Assembly (NCBI RefSeq): GCF_002252525.1
Contig: NZ_NNRM01000053.1
Location: 124,001 to 188,000 of the forward strand
Source of the DNA: Brucella pseudogrignonensis
GTDB lineage: Bacteria > Pseudomonadota > Alphaproteobacteria > Rhizobiales > Rhizobiaceae
Direction of reading: 5' to 3'
Length of the DNA: 64,000 nt
The notes under the pieces are model-generated. The model saw only the letters and a program-made list of their open reading frames with translations, searched no databases and had not been told where the DNA came from. Each line of letters opens with the position of its first letter. Position 1 is the first letter of the stretch. Of this stretch, positions 52,757 to 61,009 are shown one piece after another. Position numbers and translations under genes: made by a program.

Positions 52757-55700
52757 ATGGTACCGGGGACAACCAAACGTAACCGAAAACTTCTGGCTTT
52801 AACTGCGCAGCTTTTATGTGGTGTTGCAGTTGCAGGAATAGCCGCGGCTCCGGCACGCGCGGCCGATAGCTATGACATTCGTGTCATGACGCTCAATATC
52901 TGGAACAAGTTCAAACAGAACCCGGAACTGACCGCGGATTTTATGGCAGCCGCCAATTTTGATGTCCTCGGTATGCAGGAAGTCAACGGTAGTACTTATG
53001 TTACGCGTATCCCCGATTTCCTCCAAACCGCTGGTCGTGGCACTTACGGCAACGTGCAGGTCGGCGATGTGGGTATTATTTCGCGTCTACCAGGCACGTT
53101 TGGAACACTTAATCTGGGTGGATCGACGCAGGGGCGCTATGTCAGCTACACTCAACTGGATGCCCAAGGTTCCCGCCCGCAGACAATGATCGGTACGGTT
53201 CATCTTGATTATGCAGACGGTTCAACTGGTCGCCTGAACGAAGCCAAAGCCCTCAATACATGGGCAAAAGGATTTAACCAGCCAATCATCGTTCTTGGCG
53301 ATTTCAATGCTGGTGATGTTTCTGAGCGTGGTCTTCATCACATTGATGCACAAATTAGGCTGATGCAGCAGTCTGACGGCAATACATTTTACCGCGACCT
53401 GACACGGCAATATGTTCTCAACGCCAATCAGCAGACTATGCGCGCGGTCATACAGGAAGCATATGCTGGACAAAACATCGACAGCCTGTCGTGGAAGCAA
53501 TGGGGTGACGCTCTTTCGGCCGCCTACAGAGCTGGTAAGGATGTTGGTCTGCAAGAAGAAACCTATGCGGTTGATAACAACACGCCGGTTACCATGAATG
53601 TTCTCAAGAAGCAGTATATGCTGCTTCAGACTGATGCGGCCCGTGAAGGTTTCAAGCCACATGATCTCAACGATGGTAGCACCACATGGCCATCGGCAGG
53701 CGAAGACGCAACCAATACCTGGGCGAGCTGGGACCGTGCCAAGATCGACCATTTCCTCGTCTCGCGACCATTCGGGAAGTGGTATGAGATTGTAGATGAT
53801 CCCAATGATCCCTACACCGGGGTGATTAAAGACGTAAAAGTCACGCGGCCGGGCCGCCAGCCAGAAGCAATCTCGGATCATGAACCCGTTGCGCACGATT
53901 TCCGCTGGGTCGGGCCTCAGTTGCAGACCTATTCGGAGAACCAAGTTGATAAAACACGCCTCGTTTGGGGTGCCAATGCTTATGGTTTTGCGGACAAGAA
54001 CAAGGAATTTGTTCTAACGCGAAACAACCATCGTACAGATCTCTATCTTGGCCAGATTTCGGATGCCAATGGCAAACCAATCCTGAACGATCTGACGCTT
54101 GAAGAGAAGAAGACATTGCTCAACTGCGATAGCACCGATGCGCGCTTCCAGCAGGCCATCAAAGACTATTGTATTGATGATCATTCCTTCATTGGTGAAA
54201 CAGCAGTCACCGACGGCGGAACGATCCTCGTCAGCGAAGATGCAGCTCTTGGCAATGCCGCTGCTCGCCTGCGTCTCATTGATGGCGGTTTGCGCATAAC
54301 CGGCAGCGATATGAAAACGCTGGATCGCACCGTATCGCTTGAAGGGCTTGGATGGATCGACATTGCTGATGCAAACAACCGTGTGACGTTGTTGCAGCAA
54401 GCCACGGGCGAGGGCGCTCTGCTCAAGCGTGGAGCCGGTACGCTCGTACTGGGGCAGGCAAACAACTATACGGGCGGAACCTTGGTTGAAGGCGGTGTTC
54501 TTCAGGCTGGTATAGATGGTGCATTCGTCAACAACACGGCTTTCGCCGTGAATGGTGGCAAGCTTGATCTCAATAATTTCAATGTGAGCATGTCGTCACT
54601 GATGGGTGAGGGCGGAACATTGAGCCTTGGTTCTGCAGCTTTGACCGTAAACCAGTCTGCCAATACGCGTTTTGACGGCAACATTGACGGTACTGGCAGC
54701 CTTACGAAGTCCGGCTCAGGTGTTCTGGTTCTTAATGGTGCCAACACCTATACAGGTGGTACAACTGTAAAAGAAGGCGGTCTGGTCATCGGTGATGCAT
54801 CCCATTCAGGTGCATTCCTTGGCGGCACGGTTAGCGTTGAAAATGGCGCACATCTTAGTGGCGCAGGCTTCATCGGCGGACTTTACGCCGGTGCTGGCAG
54901 TATCATAGCGCCGGGCAATTCTATTGGCACGCTGAAGGTTGCCGGCAACCTGGCATTTGATGCGGGAGCTACTTATGTTGCTGAAATTGATGCCGCCGGT
55001 AAAAGTGACCGTATCGATGTGAGTGGAACGGCAGCGCTTGGTGGCGCTAAGGTTTATGTAGAAAAGGCTGCTGGCACCTATATGCCGGGCAAGCGTTACA
55101 CCATTCTGAGTGCTGAAGGCGGCATCACAGGTACATTTGGCGATATGAGCCAGAACATGCCTTTCGTAGATCTCGGTTTGGCTTATGACGCCAATGCGGT
55201 TTACCTCGATATCGCTCGTAACGATGTCGACTTCATTGCTACAGCAAAGACAAGTAATCAGAAGTCGGTAGCCCTCGCTGTGGAAGAGCTTGGTGCTGGC
55301 AACGCTGTTTACGACACGGTCGTCATGCAGGACAGCGAAGACAATGCGCGCCGCGCATTCAATGCTCTTTCGGGTGAAGTTCATGCTTCAACGCGAACTG
55401 CGATCATCAATGACAGTTCCATTGTTCGAAATGCAGTTATGGACCGCATTGGTGCAGCATTTGGTGGTGAGCGAAATGCTGCATCCTCGTCGGTCGCAAC
55501 GGATGCTGATTCAGCTCAGATTTCCGCACCGCGCGCAGCAATCTGGGGACAGGCGCTCGGTCAATGGAGTGAAACCGGAGCTGACGGAAATGCCGGTAAG
55601 TTGAAGCAATCCACGGGTGGCTTCGTTGCAGGTTATGATGCGGAAGTTGTCGAAAACTGGAGGCTGGGTGCTCTCGCAGGATATAGCCGCACCAACTTCG

Positions 55701-56353
55701 ATGTGAATGATCGCAACTCATCGGGCCACAGCGATAATTATCATCTGGGTATCTATGGTGGCACTCAATGGGACGCGACACTGCTCAAAGCAGGCGTTGC
55801 CTATAGCTGGCACAAAATCGAAACTGATCGTTTTGTCGCCTTCCCAGGCTTTTCAGAGAGTCTTGATGCGGATTACAGCGCAAATACCTTCCAGGCTTTT
55901 GGTGAACTCTCACATCGTTTCGATCTGAATGGAACAGCGATTGAGCCATTTGCGAATGTTGCTGTGGTACGTCTGCAAACAGACCGCTTTAACGAGCATG
56001 GTGGCAATGCTGCGCTGCAGATTGGAAAAGAAACAACGACAACTACGTTCACTACGCTTGGTCTTCGTGCTTCTGCTCCTGTCGTGTTTGGTAGCATAAA
56101 TGCCAAGCTCAACGGAACAGTCGGCTGGCAGCACGCCTATGGCGACACTATACCGACTGCAGCTGCTGCATTTGATGCTGGAACAGTATTTGAAGTGGTT
56201 GGTGCACCAATTGCCAAGGATACTGCGATTATCAAGGCTGGTTTTGATATTGATCTCGGCAACCAGACGACCTTGGGTCTTGAATATTCTGGTCAGTATG
56301 GTTCGAGCTTTAATCAGAATTCGGGTAAGGCCAAGCTTAGCGTAAAGTTCTAA
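52757..56353 (+). CDS. Autotransporter with endonuclease/exonuclease/phosphatase passenger
   Basis: A 1198-residue type V secreted protein. The signal peptide runs to about residue 36 (APARA-ADSY). Residues 38-380 form a complete EEP domain: RVMTLNIWN, GMQEVNG, GTVHLDY, VLGDFNAGD, KIDHFLVS and ISDHEPVAHDF supply the metal-binding Asn/Glu, the two His and the Asp-x-Asn pair of DNase I-like and sphingomyelinase-like enzymes. A linker with two Cys (NCDST, DYCID) follows. Passenger helix repeats of the autotransporter type come next (GAGTLVLGQANNYTGGTLVE and GSGVLVLNGANTYTGGTTVK, about 552-670), then a beta-barrel from about 915 with terminal KLSVKF. It should display a nuclease or phosphodiesterase on the cell surface. 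All active-site residues look intact. Substrate (DNA, phospholipid head group, sugar phosphate) unknown. Confidence 0.92.
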   Translation: MVPGTTKRNRKLLALTAQLLCGVAVAGIAAAPARAADSYDIRVMTLNIWNKFKQNPELTADFMAAANFDVLGMQEVNGSTYVTRIPDFLQTAGRGTYGNVQVGDVGIISRLPGTFGTLNLGGSTQGRYVSYTQLDAQGSRPQTMIGTVHLDYADGSTGRLNEAKALNTWAKGFNQPIIVLGDFNAGDVSERGLHHIDAQIRLMQQSDGNTFYRDLTRQYVLNANQQTMRAVIQEAYAGQNIDSLSWKQWGDALSAAYRAGKDVGLQEETYAVDNNTPVTMNVLKKQYMLLQTDAAREGFKPHDLNDGSTTWPSAGEDATNTWASWDRAKIDHFLVSRPFGKWYEIVDDPNDPYTGVIKDVKVTRPGRQPEAISDHEPVAHDFRWVGPQLQTYSENQVDKTRLVWGANAYGFADKNKEFVLTRNNHRTDLYLGQISDANGKPILNDLTLEEKKTLLNCDSTDARFQQAIKDYCIDDHSFIGETAVTDGGTILVSEDAALGNAAARLRLIDGGLRITGSDMKTLDRTVSLEGLGWIDIADANNRVTLLQQATGEGALLKRGAGTLVLGQANNYTGGTLVEGGVLQAGIDGAFVNNTAFAVNGGKLDLNNFNVSMSSLMGEGGTLSLGSAALTVNQSANTRFDGNIDGTGSLTKSGSGVLVLNGANTYTGGTTVKEGGLVIGDASHSGAFLGGTVSVENGAHLSGAGFIGGLYAGAGSIIAPGNSIGTLKVAGNLAFDAGATYVAEIDAAGKSDRIDVSGTAALGGAKVYVEKAAGTYMPGKRYTILSAEGGITGTFGDMSQNMPFVDLGLAYDANAVYLDIARNDVDFIATAKTSNQKSVALAVEELGAGNAVYDTVVMQDSEDNARRAFNALSGEVHASTRTAIINDSSIVRNAVMDRIGAAFGGERNAASSSVATDADSAQISAPRAAIWGQALGQWSETGADGNAGKLKQSTGGFVAGYDAEVVENWRLGALAGYSRTNFDVNDRNSSGHSDNYHLGIYGGTQWDATLLKAGVAYSWHKIETDRFVAFPGFSESLDADYSANTFQAFGELSHRFDLNGTAIEPFANVAVVRLQTDRFNEHGGNAALQIGKETTTTTFTTLGLRASAPVVFGSINAKLNGTVGWQHAYGDTIPTAAAAFDAGTVFEVVGAPIAKDTAIIKAGFDIDLGNQTTLGLEYSGQYGSSFNQNSGKAKLSVKF

Positions 56354-56375
56354 GCCCTGTTGAGCAAAGTTGTGG

Positions 56376-56412
56376 CCGGTGAGACAGTCATTTCTCGCCG
56401 GGCATTTTGTTT
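56376..56412 (+). terminator. Terminator of the autotransporter gene
   Basis: Arms CCGGTGAGA (56376-56384) and TCTCGCCGG (56393-56401) with one G-T pair are followed by GCATTTTGTTTT. It lies between convergent genes and touches the tctA stop. Confidence 0.75.
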
Positions 56413-57932
56413 TAGGAACTAAGAGTTTGCGCAGCCAGCACACGCTGATTGCGGCGGCGATACGCTGACCATGTTCCCCACACGAGTAGTGCGGCTGTGA
56501 CGGCGAGAACCGTGGCACTGATTGGACGGTCGATGAATGTGGAGAACGAGCCACGCGACATCAACATCGCCCGACGGAAGTGTTCCTCCATAAGCGGTCC
56601 GAGCACAAAGCCGAGCAACAGGGGTGCGGCGGGGAAGTTGAAGATACGCATGAGGTATCCGGCAAAGCCAAAGAACACCACGAGCCAAACTTCAAATGCA
56701 CTGTTGTTGACCGAATAGGTTCCGATGCAGATGAACATGAGAACGGCAGGAAACAGCAGGTGATACGGGATAGTTAGCAATCTCACCCAGACGCCAATCA
56801 GGGGAATATTGAGGATCACCAGCAAGAGATTGCCGATCCAGAAACTCATGATCAGACCCCAGAACAGAGATGGCTGATCGGTCATGAGAGTAGGGCCAGG
56901 CGCAATGCCGTGGATCATCAGAGCGCCCAGCATCAGCGCCATGGTCGGACTGCCTGGAATGCCCAGTGAAAGCGTGGGAATGAACGAGGTCTGATCTGCG
57001 GAATTATTGGCAGACTCCGGCGCCATGATGCCTTCGATCGCACCTTTGCCGAAGCGCTCCGGTTCTTTTGCCACGCGCTTTTCGACAGCATAAGCCATGA
57101 AAGCTGCCACCGATGGTCCGGTGCCCGGCAATGTGCCGAAGAAGGCGCCGATTGACGATCCACGTAGCATCGGGAACCATGACCGGCTTACGTCCTCGCG
57201 GGATGGTTTCATGGCCTTGAGTTTAACACTCTCTGGGTCAATGTCACCGACATTGACTTTACGCACACTGGCAATCACTTCGGATACGCCGAAAATGCCC
57301 ATGGCAAGCGCGATCAGGCTGATGGCGTCGGTCAGTTCGAGTACGCCAAACGAAAAGCGCGCAGTGCCGGTGTAGATATCAGCCCCTACTGTGCCAAACA
57401 TGATGCCGAGAACAACCATTGCGAGGCCCTTCGCCAGCGAGCCATCCGATATTGTGGACGCAGCAACCAGCCCCAGAACCATTAGTGAGAAATAGTCCGC
57501 CGAGCCAAAGCTCAACGCATATTTTGCGATGATAGGTGAGAACAACATCAGCAAAACAATACCAATGGAACCACCAACGAAAGAGGCGACCGTGGTCATC
57601 AGAAGCGCGATACCGCCGCGCCCTTGACGCGCCATCGGATACCCGTCGAGGCAGGTGACAGCATTGGCAGGCGTTCCGGGGATATTGAGCAGAATGGAGG
57701 CTGTGTTCCCTCCATAAGACGTGCCGTACCAGATACCTGCCAGCATGATGAGAGCAGTAGTAGGCTCTAGATAGAAGGTGATCGGGAAAAGCATCGAAAT
57801 GGCTGAAAGCACGCCGATACCTGGAATAACGCCAATCAGAGTTCCCAGAAACACGCCCAGAAAACAATAGAACAGATTGTTAAGCGTCAGAGCTGTTTCC
57901 AGGCCAATCGCGATATTGGAGAATATGTCCAT
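56412..57932 (-). CDS. tctA: Tripartite tricarboxylate transporter permease TctA
   Basis: A 506-residue inner-membrane protein with about twelve helices. The family signature is full: GVIPGIGVLSAISMLFPITF, WYGTSYGGNTASILLNIPGT, ANAVTCLDGYPMARQGRGG and FGTLPGTGPSVAAFMAYAVE. The start is ATG 57932, which shares one base with the tctB stop (TGATG). It forms the large channel subunit for citrate or related organic acids with TctB and the binding protein TctC. Confidence 0.95.
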   Translation of the reverse strand: MDIFSNIAIGLETALTLNNLFYCFLGVFLGTLIGVIPGIGVLSAISMLFPITFYLEPTTALIMLAGIWYGTSYGGNTASILLNIPGTPANAVTCLDGYPMARQGRGGIALLMTTVASFVGGSIGIVLLMLFSPIIAKYALSFGSADYFSLMVLGLVAASTISDGSLAKGLAMVVLGIMFGTVGADIYTGTARFSFGVLELTDAISLIALAMGIFGVSEVIASVRKVNVGDIDPESVKLKAMKPSREDVSRSWFPMLRGSSIGAFFGTLPGTGPSVAAFMAYAVEKRVAKEPERFGKGAIEGIMAPESANNSADQTSFIPTLSLGIPGSPTMALMLGALMIHGIAPGPTLMTDQPSLFWGLIMSFWIGNLLLVILNIPLIGVWVRLLTIPYHLLFPAVLMFICIGTYSVNNSAFEVWLVVFFGFAGYLMRIFNFPAAPLLLGFVLGPLMEEHFRRAMLMSRGSFSTFIDRPISATVLAVTAALLVWGTWSAYRRRNQRVLAAQTLSS

Positions 57933-58381
57933 CAGAACGGCCACCGGAACATTGCAACAGGAAGCCCAAGTCCGACACGGAAGACCAGCCAGGCGATAAG
58001 GCAAAGTGCGATTGAAAGAATGGTCAGGCTAAGTGGCTTCACACGCAACTCTGCGAAGGACGAAATCACGACAACGCTCAGCACTGCCGGGATCAAGCCA
58101 AAGGGCCGGATCGTGAGCGCGAAAGCACCGACGCCCAACAGAACATAAATTGGTGTCCAGACACGAATTTCCGGCATAACGCCCGGGCGGAAGAAAGCTG
58201 GTATGGCTATCACCAGACCAAAGCCAGCCAGTACAACGCCAAGTGATGTCGGGAACATACCCGGTCCCATGCGCCGCAACGTGCCAAGCTCGTAGTTTGC
58301 AGCCGCATACCAGGAGAAAGCGAGACCGAGGGCAACCAGCATGATGCCCCCAACGATATCTCTATAATCTCGGGACAGCAT
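57932..58381 (-). CDS. tctB: Tripartite tricarboxylate transporter small subunit TctB
   Basis: A 149-residue protein with four hydrophobic helices and the TctB look: LGLAFSWYAAANYELGTLRR, then MGPGMFPTSLGVVLAGFGLV near the N-terminus. ATG 58381 is used, with GGGG nine bases upstream; the frame extends to a TTG at 58396. It lies between tctC and tctA. Confidence 0.9.
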   Translation of the reverse strand: MLSRDYRDIVGGIMLVALGLAFSWYAAANYELGTLRRMGPGMFPTSLGVVLAGFGLVIAIPAFFRPGVMPEIRVWTPIYVLLGVGAFALTIRPFGLIPAVLSVVVISSFAELRVKPLSLTILSIALCLIAWLVFRVGLGLPVAMFRWPF

Positions 58382-58422
58382 TTTGCGATACCCCAATGAA
58401 ATGGATTTGATTTTGTCAGTTT

Positions 58423-59391
58423 TTAGTTCGCGTAAACGCCTGCTTCTTCAATGACGGGGCGCCAGAGCTCGATTTCACTTTCAAGCTTCGCCTTGAGTGC
58501 AGTCGGTGTCGCGTCTTCCTCTGACGACGGTACCGTGCCGAGATCCGCGAAGCGTGCTATGACGGTTTCATCCTTGAGTGCGACCTGAAGAGCTTTGCTC
58601 AGGCGCTCAACCACAGCTTCGTCCGTTCCGGCCGGAGCATAAAGGCCATGCCAGATACTGACATTAAAATCTGGGAATCCCTTTTCCGCGATGGTCGGCA
58701 GATCCGGCAGACTTGCAACGCGTTCCGGTACCGTGACAGCGAAAGCCTTTACCGACTTGTCACGAATTTGGTTGGTGGTATTTGTTGTCTGGTCACACAT
58801 CAGATCAACCTGTCCACCCATAACGTCAGTCATTGCAGGACCGGTGCCCTGATAAGGAATTGTGGTCATCTGGGTGCCAAGCGCGTTCATCAGCAATAGG
58901 CCACAAAGATGCGACGCCGCACCAATGCCCGCATTGGCATACATAACCTCTTCGCCATTGGTCTTGATGTATTCGATAACTTCCTCAACCGAATTGGCTT
59001 CAAGATCTGAGCGACCGATGATGGTCATCGGTACTTCCGTAACCAGACCGACATAGGAAAATGCTTCGAGCGGTTTGTATGGAAGTTCACGGTAAAGAGT
59101 GGCCGATGTCGCCATACCGATATGATGAAGCAGCAGCGTGTGACCATCATTTTTTGCTTGAGCAGCCCTTGCGGCGCCGAGCGTTCCGCCTGCACCACCA
59201 ACGTTTTCAACGACAATCTGACTGCCCAGGTCGCGGCTCATGGCCTGCGCAACAAGACGTGTCACAGTATCGGTCGGCCCACCTGCAGTGAATGGCACAA
59301 TGATCGTGATCGGCTGGCTTGGAAAGGATTGCGCAAACGCGGTTGCAGTAAGAGCGGTGAATGTCAAAGCAGTGAGAATTGCTTTTTTCAA
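58423..59391 (-). CDS. tctC: Tripartite tricarboxylate transporter binding protein TctC
   Basis: A 322-residue periplasmic binding protein. The signal peptide ends TATAFAQ. PSQPITIIVPFTAGGPTDTV opens the Bug/TctC domain, and MYANAGIGAASHLCGLLLMN, TIPYQGTGPAMTDVMGGQVD and GFPDFNVSIWHGLYAPAGT are its cleft. No ATG fits; translation starts at TTG 59391, which has a strong GGGAGG seven bases upstream. It is the first gene of tctCBA. The ligand is a tri- or dicarboxylate in relatives, though this family binds many small molecules. Confidence 0.93.
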   Translation of the reverse strand: MKKAILTALTFTALTATAFAQSFPSQPITIIVPFTAGGPTDTVTRLVAQAMSRDLGSQIVVENVGGAGGTLGAARAAQAKNDGHTLLLHHIGMATSATLYRELPYKPLEAFSYVGLVTEVPMTIIGRSDLEANSVEEVIEYIKTNGEEVMYANAGIGAASHLCGLLLMNALGTQMTTIPYQGTGPAMTDVMGGQVDLMCDQTTNTTNQIRDKSVKAFAVTVPERVASLPDLPTIAEKGFPDFNVSIWHGLYAPAGTDEAVVERLSKALQVALKDETVIARFADLGTVPSSEEDATPTALKAKLESEIELWRPVIEEAGVYAN

Positions 59392-59528
59392 TTGAATTCC
59401 TCCCGGATGTCTTTTGCCCCTGATGCCCTGAAAAGGCTCGCGGTGTGGACGGGCGGAATAGAGCAAGCGGACACGATATGCCCGCTCACGCCGTGGTTCC
59501 TCCCAGACCACTTAATGCGATAACGCGG

Positions 59529-59542
59529 GCTGATCATTTGCC
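59529..59542 (-). promoter_or_regulatory. Weak sigma-54 promoter candidate before tctC
   Basis: On the minus strand GG (59542-59541), ten bases and GC (59530-59529) occur within CGGCAA-N5-CAGC. This keeps the invariant GG-N10-GC spacing of sigma-54 promoters but matches the rest of TGGCAC-N5-TTGC only in part. It lies 138 bp before the tctC start and just downstream of a dyad. Confidence 0.3.
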
Positions 59543-59560
59543 GTGCAAGGAAAAGCTCAG

Positions 59561-59589
59561 CACAAACATGCGGTTTTTGCCAGTTTGTG
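59561..59589. promoter_or_regulatory. Dyad, possible DctD-type activator site
   Basis: CACAAAC (59561-59567) and GTTTGTG (59583-59589) are perfect arms with an extra GC/GC pairing inside. The site is upstream of the possible sigma-54 element and in front of tctC, where an enhancer for the adjacent sigma-54 activator would be expected. Confidence 0.45.
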
Positions 59590-59626
59590 GATGGCCATGG
59601 GTGGAAATGGTAACGTCGGCGTAAAT

Positions 59627-59650
59627 AGATGGGTGGATTTCCACCCATCT
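59627..59650 (-). terminator. Hairpin after the sigma-54 activator gene
   Basis: Ten-base arms AGATGGGTGG and CCACCCATCT with four loop bases, six bases after the stop codon, run into ATTTAC on the minus strand. It should separate dctBD-like from tctCBA transcription. Confidence 0.65.
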
Positions 59651-59656
59651 CGGCGT

Positions 59657-61009
59657 TCAGTCTTCTTGTGAGCTGATGAAGTTCTGCTTGTCCAAGCCGA
59701 ACTTCTGCATCTTTTCGTAAAGTGATTTGCGCGATAGCCCGAGCGTTTCGTAGACGGGTTTAAGGCTTCCGCGATGCATCACAAGCTCACTTGCAATGAT
59801 GCTTTTTTCAAATGCAGCAACGCGGTCAGCAAGACGCATCGGGCGTGTCTGATGTTTGCGATCATCATCAAATTGCAGACCAAGTCCAAGCCCGAAACGG
59901 TCGGCCGCATTGCGCAGCTCGCGGACATTTCCCGGCCATTCACGCTCCGTAAGCGTGGTGATCAGGTGAGGCGGAACAGGGGTCGGGTCGTTGCGATAGC
60001 GTGCAGCTGCTTCGTTGACGAGTTTGAGGAAAAGCACCGGAACATCTTCTCGCCGCTCTGCGAGCGATGGCACTTTAATCGTCACGACATTGAGCCTGTA
60101 AAGCAGGTCGGCACGGAAGCGGCCAGCAGCCACTTCATCTTCCAGATTGGCTTTGCTGGTCGCGATGAAGCGAACATCCAACGGATAAACTTCGTTCGAT
60201 CCCAGCCGCGTGATTGTACGCTCCTGAATAACGCGCAGTAATTTTGCCTGCGTGTCGATGGGCATGGTTGCGATTTCATCAAGAAGAATGGTTCCTCCTT
60301 GTGCGAGTTCAAACTTGCCAAAGCGGGCCCGCATCGCACCGGGGAAAGCACCCGGTTCATGGCCGAATAATTCGCTTTCAATGAGATTACTCGGAAGTGC
60401 GGCACAGTTAATCGCGATAAAAGGTTTGTCGGCGCGGGTGCTCAGATCATGCAACGTCCGCGCGACGACTTCCTTGCCTGTGCCCGTTGCACCGACGATC
60501 AGAACATCGGCGTCTGTAGGGCCGACGGCGCGGACATGATAACGCAAATCAATCATGACCTGTGTTCGCCCGACAAGTCGTTGCTCGATGTCGTCTTTTT
60601 GTCCGGCAGCTGCACGAAGGAGGCGGTTCTCCATGACCAGTTGCCGGCGGTCGAGTGCGCGTCCGACCGTCTCTGCCAGTTGCTGCATGGCAAAAGGCTT
60701 TTCGAGAAAATCATATGCGCCGTCACGCATCGCACGTACTGCCAATTGCACATCGCCATGACCTGTAAACACAATGACGGGCGTTTCCGGATCCAGCTCA
60801 TGAATGCGTGACATGAGTGTCAGACCATCCATGCCGGGCATACGTATATCGGTGACGACAATGCCTTTAAAACCAAAGCCGACCAGTTCAAGCGCACGTT
60901 CCGCATTCGACAATTGGCGCACGCGATATCCCATGAATTTAAGCCCAAGTGCTATCGCTTCTCGGGTCTCTTCTTCGTCATCAATCAGGAGGATTTCGCC
61001 AACACTCAT
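59657..61009 (-). CDS. Sigma-54-dependent response regulator (DctD-like)
   Basis: A 450-residue activator. The receiver begins EILLIDDEEETREAIALGL with the acceptor Asp in VVTDIRMPGMDG. The AAA+ domain has Walker A GATGTGKEVVART, Walker B GGTILLDEIATM and the Arg-finger region FRADLLYRLNVVTI. The sigma-54 contact loop, normally GAFTGA, reads GAFPGA. The C-terminal Fis-type helix-turn-helix is VYETLGLSRKSLYEKMQKFG. It is cotranscribed with the kinase upstream (ATGA overlap) and lies 266 bp before tctC, the probable target. Confidence 0.92.
   Translation of the reverse strand: MSVGEILLIDDEEETREAIALGLKFMGYRVRQLSNAERALELVGFGFKGIVVTDIRMPGMDGLTLMSRIHELDPETPVIVFTGHGDVQLAVRAMRDGAYDFLEKPFAMQQLAETVGRALDRRQLVMENRLLRAAAGQKDDIEQRLVGRTQVMIDLRYHVRAVGPTDADVLIVGATGTGKEVVARTLHDLSTRADKPFIAINCAALPSNLIESELFGHEPGAFPGAMRARFGKFELAQGGTILLDEIATMPIDTQAKLLRVIQERTITRLGSNEVYPLDVRFIATSKANLEDEVAAGRFRADLLYRLNVVTIKVPSLAERREDVPVLFLKLVNEAAARYRNDPTPVPPHLITTLTEREWPGNVRELRNAADRFGLGLGLQFDDDRKHQTRPMRLADRVAAFEKSIIASELVMHRGSLKPVYETLGLSRKSLYEKMQKFGLDKQNFISSQED

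Noticed and set aside
53222-53944. 240-residue open frame on the minus strand inside the autotransporter
   Set aside because: It is antisense to the EEP domain, whose motifs are all in the plus frame; its translation shows no family pattern.
54400-54800. DNA-level repeats in the autotransporter as a possible tandem repeat or CRISPR
   Set aside because: They encode the usual autotransporter-associated passenger repeats and have no spacer structure.
55910-56554. 214-residue minus-strand frame across the end of the autotransporter
   Set aside because: It covers the terminator and the barrel end on the other strand; no ribosome site or family match.
59581-59600. Alternative sigma-54 promoter around TGGCAAAAACC on the minus strand before tctC
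   Set aside because: The GG-to-GC distance is two bases too short for sigma-54.
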